Below, one piece after another: positions 35,801 through 43,771 of a stretch of 64,000 bases of DNA. The notes below the pieces were generated by a model. The model was not told where the DNA came from and did not search any database. It was given only the letters and a program-made list of their open reading frames with translations. This stretch comes from Ignatzschineria cameli (GTDB taxonomy: Bacteria > Pseudomonadota > Gammaproteobacteria > Cardiobacteriales > Wohlfahrtiimonadaceae). Numbering within the stretch: the stretch's first letter is position 1; each line of letters opens with the position of its first letter. The stretch covers positions 124,001-188,000 of the forward strand of contig NZ_QEWW01000004.1 of assembly GCF_003121895.1 (NCBI RefSeq). Reading direction: 5' to 3'. A program made the translations under genes and the position numbers.

Positions 35801-37907
35801 TGCCGATCTCCTTCCACCTCCCTTTATTCGTGTGGGAGATGAGAGCGCTTTAGCCTTAACGTTGATCAATATGGCACCAGAAGAGACATTGACAGAGACC
35901 TTAAAAAGAGAAGGGGTGCCTGTCACGATCACGCTAAGTAGCGATACCATTCAAGTTCTCGATACAGCGGAATCTTCCGTACAGAAATCTCCCGAGCAAA
36001 CCCCCACTGTCTCAAAAGAGCTTGATCAAGCAAGAGAAGAGGAGCCATCTAACAAGATGCAAAGTAGCAAGGAGCTCCTTTGGCAACAGCATCTGATACT
36101 ACCTTACAATGAGAAGCGGTTTGAACTGATTCCTATCACGCTCCCCTCATTAGCGACCGCAGAAGGAGCCGCAATAGAAGCTCCGGTAACCGTAACATTA
36201 ACGCTTGAGAGCCCCCTCTATCAGGCAACGCGCCACTATCAAATTGGTATTGTTCCCAAAACGGTGCAGACGGCACAATATCACCGGCAATATCTCTCAT
36301 CAAACCAGAAGATCGAATTAAGCCACTGGCAGAAGCAGTATGAAGCGGGAGCAAAGAGCTTCTTAACGCTCTCCAAAAATCCAACGATTAATCCGGCACT
36401 CTATGCGCTGGAGCTCTTCAATTATCCTTACGCCTGTAGCGAACAACTGACTAGCCAAACCTTCCCTTGGCTCTTTAAGTCGCCGGCACTCAACTTGGTG
36501 AAGAGAAGCTTCTACCAAGCCCATCAAACCAATGAGACAAGAGAGGAGAACGCAACTCAAGAGAACTCAACGGCTCACTTCTCAGCGTGGGAAGAGTCGT
36601 TCGTGGAAGATCACCTTGCACAACTCTTAGCAAGACAGCAGCCCGATGGAGGCTTTCCCCTCTGGAATAGTGGGCCGAGCTTTCTGCCGGCAACCAACTA
36701 TGTCACCGATCTTTTAGTCACGGCAAAGCGGGATCATTACACAATTGTGACCCAAGAGGCATTAGATACCGCTTATCGCTACCTCCAAAGAGCCCTCAAT
36801 CAGACGCTGGCAGAATTTAATCTCTATGGTTTAGAGATCTCCGATTATGCCAATGGGTTAACAAGAGATTCACTCGCATCGATCAGTTACGCAAGCTGGC
36901 TTCTTGCCGACGGTGGGAAGATCTATCTTGCTGATCTACTCTTTCTCCCCCAATTAGCGCCTCGTCTAACGCCGCTTGCAACCACCTACTTAGGAGGGGC
37001 ATTGATGATTTTAGGGGATACCAAAGGAGGATTAGCTCTCTTCTCCACCTTGCCGAGCAAGATCGATCAAGCTGAGCAATATTATGGTTACTACCAATCC
37101 TCTATCTCAGAGTTAGCCTTGATGATCGACCTTCTCAATCGACTCACTGATCGTGGTTATCCCATCTCTCTGGAGTTGAAAAAGGGGCTTTTTGATCGAC
37201 TTAATCAACGCTTAGCTCATCAAAATAACTTCTCCACACAAGATCGTTACGCCTTAATTCGTTTAGGAAGTGATGCGGTCAAAGAGAAGACCCCTTTAAA
37301 AGTTATGATCAATGGTGAGCAGAAGATTCTTCAGAGCAATCAACCGATCCCTGCAGATGAGATTGAATCATTTGAGGCACTTGAGCCCCTCTTTATTCAA
37401 TATATGATCGAAGGGGAGCCGAAAGAGCTTACAACCGCAACTCAATTTAAGATGCAATATCGAAACTCCCTCGATGCCGCACAAGGAAGAAGTTACCAAG
37501 TAGGGGAACAGATTGAAGTGAGCATCGAGATAACACCAGAGATCGATCTTCCCAATGCCCTCTTAACTGCGATGATTCCGGGAGGATTTAATCTTGTCAA
37601 TCCTCATCTGATTGCCGACATCGATGCAAAAGCGCCGGGAGATTTCGATGGAGAGAGATCAAGTTATTCGATCGAATCAAAAAATCTCTCCTGGGAGGAT
37701 CAAGAGCAAATTCATGAGGAGTATCGCCTCGATCGTTATGTCGCTTCACTGCCCCTTAGAGCCGGAGAGAAGGTGATCTTCCGCTACCTCTTAGAGGCGA
37801 GTGTGCCAGGAGAGTATCAGATGCCTACCACAATCATTGAGGATATGTATCTTCCTGATCGTCGCAATGTGATGACGCAGCCGGGGAGAATAATCATTAC
37901 CCCTTAA
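32823..37907 (+). CDS. yfhM: bacterial alpha-2-macroglobulin (YfhM-like)
   Basis: A periplasmic protease trap of 1694 residues that is thought to protect the envelope and works with PBP1C. The signal region ends LMPASAQ near residue 40, and no lipobox cysteine is present, unlike E. coli YfhM, so it may be soluble or held by an uncleaved helix. MG-type beta domains fill the first 1000 residues. A large disordered, Glu/Ser-rich insert occurs near 1050-1085. The thioester motif C1205-SEQ (YPYACSEQLTSQTFPWLF) is intact in the helical TED domain. GAGAGG before the double ATG sets the start. Confidence 0.92.
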   Translation: MMKRKKVLEKHSPLSKFRKERLFLLLLLYTLLLILMPASAQVESINAATIEGEETLSIFFDTPQSFPPTSLQKQFNVKRFDGEQERYIIDQQGQWHLSKDGFRLSYFPVDSGSYEVTTELFPHQKEHSQRSAEIYIGEPSQKVKILGRGPVLPIENGALPIEMIGTDQVDLEFYAIDNLPSLLEQFYIGNDLSSWSFSQLSREITPEAIFRYHTTQPATKGAKTHHHRIPLPKEIASGAYLVTVNPAGEIYKNIDARIIFITDIGLQARLYPQKTLIIANQFSTGEPLEEGSLEVWRNQKGKLIKERNLCQFKAGLCEISQRLKSQDVIVVRKGEDLSVLPLKEIALDLNEYAVTGEASRDEIAYLYSNRTLYRPGEVATINLLIRDYDARPLPAQPITLSLIAPDGKRYRDYRLDPQADGFYQKEIPLPASGQLGLWQIEARTDLASEAPLGALKIYLEEFLPERMALTLLSPKKPYLYHEDLPLTIDSHYLFGAPAAENRYRLENQLSIDRTPFIGKEDWYAGIIEFPFDRYPAEYLQEGLLDHNGHAEVTLQLPQSPDTVETPFSGILKLKSHVAILDGSLLGITREIEQQFWPHKEIPVIRPLFRARDLGYGDSARFELFSAGSDGEIVPSHLLITLKYQDPSCIWIYSAARGWDCQYSSRYQVIEQKSVDADQIIHYEVTPNSWGEYLLEVKDLQSGLISQYTFSGRWEESNSGQLPAVKPQHLNLTTENPFFTPGQALEVTIDAPLAGNLTLLIEGEALLYHENLRVEAGKTSINLPTDLPWDRHNLYLSALLLSRNSEGELVRSFGVIPLKVNEAHREIRPEIDLPAVVKPNQPLTIRVTLPEESTKMADKSPFYGTISITDSGILNMIPQKPLSLFDAFFGQRRYSATIIDYYSRLFKRGEGSLLNPQFGGDGLVVEEENQLALNLTEMPTVSLSSPLLSFNDGEASWEVELPDFNGEAIVAVKLFNDSQVGEAEKALIIRAPIIADLLPPPFIRVGDESALALTLINMAPEETLTETLKREGVPVTITLSSDTIQVLDTAESSVQKSPEQTPTVSKELDQAREEEPSNKMQSSKELLWQQHLILPYNEKRFELIPITLPSLATAEGAAIEAPVTVTLTLESPLYQATRHYQIGIVPKTVQTAQYHRQYLSSNQKIELSHWQKQYEAGAKSFLTLSKNPTINPALYALELFNYPYACSEQLTSQTFPWLFKSPALNLVKRSFYQAHQTNETREENATQENSTAHFSAWEESFVEDHLAQLLARQQPDGGFPLWNSGPSFLPATNYVTDLLVTAKRDHYTIVTQEALDTAYRYLQRALNQTLAEFNLYGLEISDYANGLTRDSLASISYASWLLADGGKIYLADLLFLPQLAPRLTPLATTYLGGALMILGDTKGGLALFSTLPSKIDQAEQYYGYYQSSISELALMIDLLNRLTDRGYPISLELKKGLFDRLNQRLAHQNNFSTQDRYALIRLGSDAVKEKTPLKVMINGEQKILQSNQPIPADEIESFEALEPLFIQYMIEGEPKELTTATQFKMQYRNSLDAAQGRSYQVGEQIEVSIEITPEIDLPNALLTAMIPGGFNLVNPHLIADIDAKAPGDFDGERSSYSIESKNLSWEDQEQIHEEYRLDRYVASLPLRAGEKVIFRYLLEASVPGEYQMPTTIIEDMYLPDRRNVMTQPGRIIITP

Positions 37908-38092
37908 AGATCTCTCTTAAGCATCTCTCTCATTATCCCCTCATTAATTCCCTCATTGAAGAGGCACCTTTAAATGCCGTGGTTGAGGGGAAAGTTGAGT
38001 ATAATATTGGGGTATCACCTATTTGAGTATCACTCTTAACGGTAATATCTAAGGTGAGATCTCAGTCAAGATTCTGAATAAACGATCTAAGT

Positions 38093-38134
38093 ATAAGTAA
38101 TCAGTAATAAGTAATCAGTAATAAGTAATCAGTA
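38093..38134. repeat. 14-bp tandem repeat, 3 perfect copies, upstream of cca
   Basis: ATAAGTAATCAGTA three times without mismatch, ending 30 bp before the cca start codon. Confidence 0.9.
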
Positions 38135-38164
38135 CCATACTGTAAGGAATAGATAGAAAAAGAT

Positions 38165-39403
38165 ATGAGTTCATTTCAGACCTACCTGGTGGGCGGCGCC
38201 GTTCGAGATAAACTTTTAGGCCATCCTTACCATGAGCATGATTGGGTTGTTGTGGGTGCAACGCCTGAAATAATGACCGATGCCGGCTATCTTCTCGTTG
38301 GCAAAGACTTTCCAGTCTTCCTCCATCCTGAAACAAAAGAGGAGTATGCCCTTGCCCGCTCGGAGAGAAAAGTCGCCAAAGGTTATCAAGGCTTTGCTAT
38401 CTCGGCAGATCCCTCAATTACCTTGGAAGAGGATCTTCTTCGCCGAGATTTAACGATCAACGCGATGGCGGAAGATCAGGCGGGCAATCTAATCGATCCT
38501 TATGGCGGATTTAGGGATCTCGAGGCGCGTATCTTACGCCATGTCAGTCCCGCTTTTGTGGAAGATCCTGTCCGCGTTTTACGCCTTGCTCGCTTCTATG
38601 CGCGTTATGCTCAATATGGATTTACCATTGCCGAAGAGACCAAAGCGCTGATTAAAACGATGATCGACTCAGGTGAGCTTGAAGCACTGACTGCGGAGCG
38701 AGTCTTCCAGGAGCTACTCAAAGCTCTCGGGGAGGCAACACCACACCACTTCTTTAATGCGCTTAGAGAAGTCAGAGCTCTTGAAATTCTCTTTCCTGAA
38801 TTGGAAGCGCTCTTTGGTGTTCCACAAACGGCTAAATATCATCCTGAGATCGACTCCGGAGTCCATACATTGATGGCACTTGAGGTTTCGACTCAAATTA
38901 CCGATGATCTCCCTACCCGTTTTGCCATTTTGTGCCATGACTTTGGTAAAGCGATCACCCCGCCGGATGAGTGGCCCAGCCATAAACTGCATGAAATTCG
39001 TGGTGTTCCCATTGTGGAACAATTTTGCGATCGGCTTAAAGTTCCTAAAGAGTTTCGCGAGATCGCCCTTAAAGTGACGGAATATCACCTCTTAATGCAT
39101 CAGGCCTTTGTCCTCAAACCGAAGACCATCTTAAAACTGCTCAAACGTCTCGATGCTATTCGCAAGCCCCAAAATTTAATCCGCTTTGTTGATGCTTGTA
39201 TGGCAGATGCTCGCGGTCGATTACATTTCACAGAGCGGGAGTATCCACAACGAGAATACCTCCTCACCTTACGAGATGCGCTACAAGAGATCGATCTCAA
39301 ACCGCTTATTGCCGAAGCCGATCGTAAGGAGATTCCCCAAATCATTGAGCGAGCACAGATCAAAAAATTGCAGGAAACGATTAAAAATTACTCAAATATT
39401 TGA
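38165..39403 (+). CDS. cca: multifunctional CCA-adding tRNA nucleotidyltransferase
   Basis: Adds and repairs the 3' CCA of tRNAs. The N-terminal class II nucleotidyltransferase head has YLVGGAVRDKLLGHP and HDWVVVGA, then LLRRDLTINAMAED and VLRLARFYARYAQYGF. The C-terminal HD phosphohydrolase domain (FAILCHDFGKA) makes it the gammaproteobacterial multifunctional type, about 412 residues. It stands just before four tRNA genes. Confidence 0.95.
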   Translation: MSSFQTYLVGGAVRDKLLGHPYHEHDWVVVGATPEIMTDAGYLLVGKDFPVFLHPETKEEYALARSERKVAKGYQGFAISADPSITLEEDLLRRDLTINAMAEDQAGNLIDPYGGFRDLEARILRHVSPAFVEDPVRVLRLARFYARYAQYGFTIAEETKALIKTMIDSGELEALTAERVFQELLKALGEATPHHFFNALREVRALEILFPELEALFGVPQTAKYHPEIDSGVHTLMALEVSTQITDDLPTRFAILCHDFGKAITPPDEWPSHKLHEIRGVPIVEQFCDRLKVPKEFREIALKVTEYHLLMHQAFVLKPKTILKLLKRLDAIRKPQNLIRFVDACMADARGRLHFTEREYPQREYLLTLRDALQEIDLKPLIAEADRKEIPQIIERAQIKKLQETIKNYSNI

Positions 39404-39462
39404 CGCTATAAAAATAATAGCCTATGATACATTTCTTTCTTGGAAAGCAAGAATAAAAATTT

Positions 39463-39539
<77 letters not shown>

Positions 39540-39579
39540 ATTTTTAATCTGATTCAAATGCGGCCCTAAAGTGCTTTAA

Positions 39580-39656
39580 GCGCTCGTAGCTCATCTGGAT
39601 AGAGCATCGGCCTTCTAAGCCGAGGGTAGCAGGTTCGAGTCCTGCCGAGCGCGCCA
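39580..39656 (+). tRNA. tRNA-Arg (anticodon TCT)
   Basis: Acceptor GCGCTCG pairs with CGAGCGC. The anticodon stem TCGGC/GCCGA encloses loop CTTCTAA, so the anticodon is TCT (reads AGA/AGG). CCA is encoded. Confidence 0.96.
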
Positions 39657-39719
39657 TTAAGCAGAAAGCAGCAGAAAGGCGTGCATTAGAGCCAAGAAAG
39701 AAAACGGTAAATCATCTAT

Positions 39720-39796
39720 GGTGGGCGTAGCTCAGTTGGTAGAGCCCCGGATTGTGATTCCGGTTGTCGCGGGTTCAAGTCCCGTCGTTCACCCCA
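39720..39796 (+). tRNA. tRNA-His (anticodon GTG)
   Basis: Acceptor GTGGGCG with CGTTCAC (two G-T pairs). The extra G at 39720 pairs with C73, as in all tRNA-His. Anticodon loop TTGTGAT in CCGGA/TCCGG. CCA is encoded. Confidence 0.96.
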
Positions 39797-39848
39797 ATTT
39801 ACCTTTGCTTTAAAAGATTCCCCCAAAGAATCTTAAAAAATTTAAGTT

Positions 39849-39925
<77 letters not shown>

Positions 39926-39993
39926 TCTTAAATTGATGATCTTTTACTCCCAATAATAGATCGATACTCTAAAGAGTATAAGAGAGAAGACAG

Positions 39994-40015
39994 CGTCCGA
40001 TAGGACGTTTTTTTT
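39994..40015 (+). terminator. terminator of the tRNA cluster
   Basis: CGTCC-GATA-GGACG stem followed by eight T. Confidence 0.85.
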
Positions 40016-40175
40016 CGTCTCAATAAAAGTAAAAGTGATCTGTGATCTGTAACCAATTATCAATCGATCGCACGCTTAATCTCAGTCTTCGTTTCAATCT
40101 CAGACTCAGACTCAACTTCTATTCTAATCCTCACATCAATATCTTATATCGATCTCAATATTAAAGGGAGCATCT

Positions 40176-40670
40176 ATGCAAACAGCATCAAAAGAGTCAC
40201 GTAAGAAGCAGATACTTTATCGAACCCTCAAAAGTGGAGCTCCGATACTTCTCTCTCTTCTTATTATGGCATGTAGCCATACGCCAAAGTCACTCCCCCT
40301 TCACCAGCCCTATCTCGATGCACAACGGCAGATTCAATCTCTCACCACAGATCAATACCAGATTCTTCCTGATCAGAGCATCTATATTGGTGAGTTAAAA
40401 TCGGGAACTGCAACAGGATATGGAAAGATTATTATGCCCGATGGTTCTCACTATCAAGGTGCCGTAAAAAATGGTCGTCCTCATGGTTTTGGGCGAAGCG
40501 AGATGCGTAGTGGCGAGATCTATGAAGGCGAGCATAAAAATGGGCGTTTTGAAGGTCGTGGGCGCTTGATCTTAAGTGATGGCTCCACCTTTATCGGTAC
40601 CTTTAAAGATCATAAGGTCGATCGAGGTGAGATCTTCTTTCCCGATGGAAGTCATGGCATCTCACGATAA
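40176..40670 (+). CDS. MORN-repeat lipoprotein
   Basis: A 164-residue envelope protein. An N-terminal membrane segment ends in the lipobox IMAC, after a longer than usual basic n-region. Four MORN repeats follow (YIGELKSGTATGYGKI, YQGAVKNGRPHGFGRS, YEGEHKNGRFEGRGRL, FIGTFKDHK). MORN beta-hairpins usually bind lipids or partner proteins. The function here is unknown. GGGAG lies before the ATG, and the gene stands alone. Confidence 0.78.
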   Translation: MQTASKESRKKQILYRTLKSGAPILLSLLIMACSHTPKSLPLHQPYLDAQRQIQSLTTDQYQILPDQSIYIGELKSGTATGYGKIIMPDGSHYQGAVKNGRPHGFGRSEMRSGEIYEGEHKNGRFEGRGRLILSDGSTFIGTFKDHKVDRGEIFFPDGSHGISR

Positions 40671-40699
40671 TCTACTCCATATCTACAATCGATCATCAT

Positions 40700-42184
40700 T
40701 TACGCTTTCCGCTGATGAACCTTCTCATGCTGTGGATCTTCTTGATGGGGATTGAGTCTCTCTTGCTCCTCATCAATTCTCCCTGCCATTAAGTCACCAT
40801 CATCATGCTGAAGCCGGGCAAAGATATAGGTGGCAAAGAGCGTTAAAAGCCCCATACTAATAAAAGTGAGTTGGAAAGCCTTTGCCATATTGTCTGAGAT
40901 AAACCACGCCTGCCCCACATAGAAGTTGAGAAAGAGTGCCGCAAAAGCAACACCTAATGTTAGTGCCAATTGCTGATTAACAACCATTAAGCTATTGCCA
41001 CTACTCACCTGCTCTTTTCGTAAATCCCCAATTGTTAAGGTATTCATCGCTGTAAATTGTGTCGAGTTACAAACTCCTAGCACAAAGAGTATCCCCACCA
41101 GAAGCGGCATAGGGATAAAACGCCCCACAAGGCCGATCATAATAATCAGAAGACTAATGAAGAGCGTATTCCAAATCAGTACTCGGCGATATCCTGTGAG
41201 TTTTAAAATTCGAGTAACAATCGGCTTAACAAAGAGTCCACCAACAGCGATAGGAACCAAGAGCCAGCCGGCATCACTCGGCGTATAACCTAAAGCAACC
41301 TGAAAGAAGAGCGGCAATAGAAATGGCATCGCACTGATCCCAAGACGCGCGATCAGATTTCCCAAAAGGCCGATACGATATGTTCGAACATCTAGCAACG
41401 TCGTTGCAAAAAGAGGCGCCTCTTTCCGCTTAGCATAGAACCAATAATTGATCAGTAGAATAAATCCGATAATCAGTAAGGGGAATGTGATCCATTTCTG
41501 CTCCCCATTAATGGAATATTCCAGACCAAAGGTGATCGCAAAGATACCGAGCGCAAAGATCAGATACCCTCGAAGATCAAAGCGAAATGGCTCACCCCGA
41601 AAGTCCGGCATAAAGAAGAGCGCTAAGAGAAGTACGATGGCGCCAATGGGAATATTGATCAGAAAGATCCAATGCCAACTCATATATTGCACTAAATACC
41701 CCCCCAAAACAGGCCCTAAAATCGGCCCGATCAGGGCGGGAGTAATCGCATAATTGATCACCCGCAGATACTCTTTACGATCATAAGCCTTCATCAGAGC
41801 AAGGCGTGCTACAGGGGTTAACATCGCCCCACCAACCCCTTGTAATACTCGCGATAAGGTTAATTGCAGTAACGTCAAGGAGAGCGCTGCAAAGAGCGAT
41901 CCTAAAGTAAAGAAGATAACAGCGAGAAGAAAGGTGCGTTTAGTGCCGATCTTATCAGAAACAACGCCACTAATAGGCGCACAGATTGCTAAGACTAAGG
42001 TATAGACAACTAAAATCGATTGGATCTTCAATTGCGGCTCATTCAGATCAAGCGCAATAGAGGGGAGTGCAGTATTGAGTATTGTGGTATCGAGCATCTG
42101 CATAAAGATAGCGATCGCTAAAATTACCGGTAATAAAATTCGATAACGCTGATTCTTCAACTCGGTCTCTCTGCTAACGCCCAT
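40700..42184 (-). CDS. DHA2-type MFS drug efflux transporter
   Basis: A 14-helix drug:proton antiporter of 494 residues. MLDTTILNTALPSIALDL is the family motif D1, GVVSDKIGTKRTFLL motif A, SRVLQGVGGAMLTPVARLAL motif B, and ITPALIGPILGPVLGGYL motif C of antiporters. It resembles EmrB/MdtD pumps. No membrane-fusion partner is adjacent, so it probably works alone across the inner membrane. The C-terminus is charged and histidine-rich. Confidence 0.87.
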   Translation of the reverse strand: MGVSRETELKNQRYRILLPVILAIAIFMQMLDTTILNTALPSIALDLNEPQLKIQSILVVYTLVLAICAPISGVVSDKIGTKRTFLLAVIFFTLGSLFAALSLTLLQLTLSRVLQGVGGAMLTPVARLALMKAYDRKEYLRVINYAITPALIGPILGPVLGGYLVQYMSWHWIFLINIPIGAIVLLLALFFMPDFRGEPFRFDLRGYLIFALGIFAITFGLEYSINGEQKWITFPLLIIGFILLINYWFYAKRKEAPLFATTLLDVRTYRIGLLGNLIARLGISAMPFLLPLFFQVALGYTPSDAGWLLVPIAVGGLFVKPIVTRILKLTGYRRVLIWNTLFISLLIIMIGLVGRFIPMPLLVGILFVLGVCNSTQFTAMNTLTIGDLRKEQVSSGNSLMVVNQQLALTLGVAFAALFLNFYVGQAWFISDNMAKAFQLTFISMGLLTLFATYIFARLQHDDGDLMAGRIDEEQERLNPHQEDPQHEKVHQRKA

Positions 42185-42268
42185 AGATTCCCCTTTTTCT
42201 TCAATATTTATAGTGAGTGTAACCCCCTTCCCTAAAAAAATATAGCCCCATCACCGCTTTCCGATCTC

Positions 42269-42304
42269 TTTAGTGATTACTTTAATGATTATTTTAATGA
42301 TTGC
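42269..42304. repeat. 12-bp tandem repeat, 3 copies, forming part of the rnpB promoter
   Basis: TTTAGTGATTAC, TTTAATGATTAT and TTTAATGATTGC in tandem. The last copy contributes the -35 region of rnpB. Confidence 0.8.
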
Positions 42305-42329
42305 TTTAATTGAAAAACTTAGGCAAAAT
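42301..42329 (+). promoter_or_regulatory. probable rnpB promoter
   Basis: TTGCTT (42301-42306), a 17-bp spacer, and CAAAAT (42324-42329) lie 9 bp before the RNA 5' end. This is the expected layout for sigma-70, with 4 of 6 matches in each box. Confidence 0.5.
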
Positions 42330-42338
42330 GGTGCGCTT

Positions 42339-42690
42339 GAGTTAGCTAGATGATCGCTGGTTATTGCAAAATAACGAGAGGAAAGTCCGGGCTCCTCGGA
42401 TCAAGATGCTAGATAACGTCTAGAGGGCGCGAGTCCATGGAAAGTGCTGAAGAAATTAGACCGCCTAAAGATCTTTCGATCTCGGTAAGGGTGAGAAGGT
42501 GCGGTAAGAGCGCACCGTACGAGAGGTGACTCTTCGTAGCTGAGGTAAACCCCATCTGGAGCAAGACCAAATAGGAGTACATTAGACGAGATCCGCGTTG
42601 TACTCGGGTAGGTCGCTTGAGCCTAGGAGCAATTCTAGGCCTAGAGGAATGATCATCCACGACAGAACCCGGCTTATCGGCTAACTCATC
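42339..42690 (+). ncRNA. rnpB: RNase P RNA, type A
   Basis: The catalytic RNA that matures tRNA 5' ends. Conserved blocks are present in order: GAGGAAAGTCCGGGCTC, AGGGTGAGAAGGTGCGGTAAG, GCACC, the GTAAACCCC segment and CAGAACCCGGCTTATCGGC. The 5' GAGTTAG pairs with the 3' CTAACTC to form P1. The ends are placed by this helix, to within a few bases. Confidence 0.95.
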
Positions 42691-42756
42691 CCCATTCTAT
42701 TGAAATATGCTTTATTGAAAGCTTGAAAATCACCCATCGATACAACGAGAGATATC

Positions 42757-43653
42757 ATGACAATTGCGGATGCAATTCTTGAAGGGAAAAGACTGTTAGC
42801 ACATCTCCCCTCCCCTCAATTTGAAGCAGAACTCCTCCTCTCCTATCTACTCGATCGCAATCGTAGTTATCTGATCGCCTTTCCAGAAAAAGCATTATCC
42901 TCCTCAATGATAGAAGCGTATCGCCAGCTCCTTATGCGCCGAGCGGCGGGAGAACCTTTTGCCTACATTAGCGGAGAGAAAGAGTTTTATGGCCTACAAT
43001 TTACCGTTAATCAAGAGACTTTAATTCCGCGTGATGATACTGAAGTGATTGTAGAAGCTGCTCTTGAGCGGATTCCTATAACTGTAGAGAGCGCCTTCTC
43101 TCTACTTGATCTTGGCACCGGCAGTGGCGCTATTGCGCTAGCCATCAAAAAATATCGTCCTGATATTGAGGTGACCGCTGTTGATTACTATCCACAAACT
43201 TTAAAAGTTGCAGCACAAAATGCCCAGAGAAATAATCTCGATATTGAGTTTATCGAGAGCAATTGGTTTAGCGCACTTCCTAAAGCCTCTTATCATCTCA
43301 TTCTCTCTAATCCGCCCTATATCGATCCCATCGACCCACATCTTGAGGGCGATGGTGTCAAATATGAGCCCAAACAAGCTCTGATTGCCGCAGATAAGGG
43401 ATTAAGCGATCTCTTTCATCTGATTGAAAATGCTCCTCTCTACTTTAAAGAATCGGGATGGCTTCTGCTTGAACATGGCTTTGATCAAGGTGTAATCCTT
43501 CGAGAAAAAATGGCGCAAGTAGGCTATCAATCGATTGAAACTCGGCAAGATTATGGCGGAAATGATCGTGTCACGCTCGGCTTCTACTCGTCCACTAGTC
43601 GCCCCCCAGTCCGACTAAAGAATACTTTTAGCGTAAAAAAGCATCAAAAATAG
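42757..43653 (+). CDS. prmC: release factor glutamine methyltransferase PrmC
   Basis: Methylates the GGQ glutamine of release factors. The N-terminal helical domain is followed by a SAM site (LLDLGTGSGAIALAI) and the catalytic motif N185-PPY (LILSNPPYIDPIDPHL) with EPKQALIAADKGL. The length of 298 residues is slightly extended by a basic C-terminal tail (SVKKHQK). It lies 66 bp after rnpB. prfA is not adjacent here, unlike in E. coli. Confidence 0.93.
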   Translation: MTIADAILEGKRLLAHLPSPQFEAELLLSYLLDRNRSYLIAFPEKALSSSMIEAYRQLLMRRAAGEPFAYISGEKEFYGLQFTVNQETLIPRDDTEVIVEAALERIPITVESAFSLLDLGTGSGAIALAIKKYRPDIEVTAVDYYPQTLKVAAQNAQRNNLDIEFIESNWFSALPKASYHLILSNPPYIDPIDPHLEGDGVKYEPKQALIAADKGLSDLFHLIENAPLYFKESGWLLLEHGFDQGVILREKMAQVGYQSIETRQDYGGNDRVTLGFYSSTSRPPVRLKNTFSVKKHQK

Positions 43654-43771
43654 CTTTTTTTGGTGAAAAGTACCGATTTATCTCTCAATAATACCTTTTT
43701 AACCCCCTCCTTTTTGCTATCGTGATTTGTAGGTTGTCATTACCAATAATAAAAAACCAAAGGAGGGAATA

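Noticed and set aside
39580-39656. tRNA-Arg as the source of the attachment core at 5191-5214
   Set aside because: The 3' ends differ in the T-arm and acceptor (TCCTGCCGAGCGC against TCCCTCTTAGGCGC). Only the final GCGCCA is shared.
42409-42660. Minus-strand frame opposite rnpB
   Set aside because: It lies wholly inside the RNase P RNA and is a product of structured RNA sequence.
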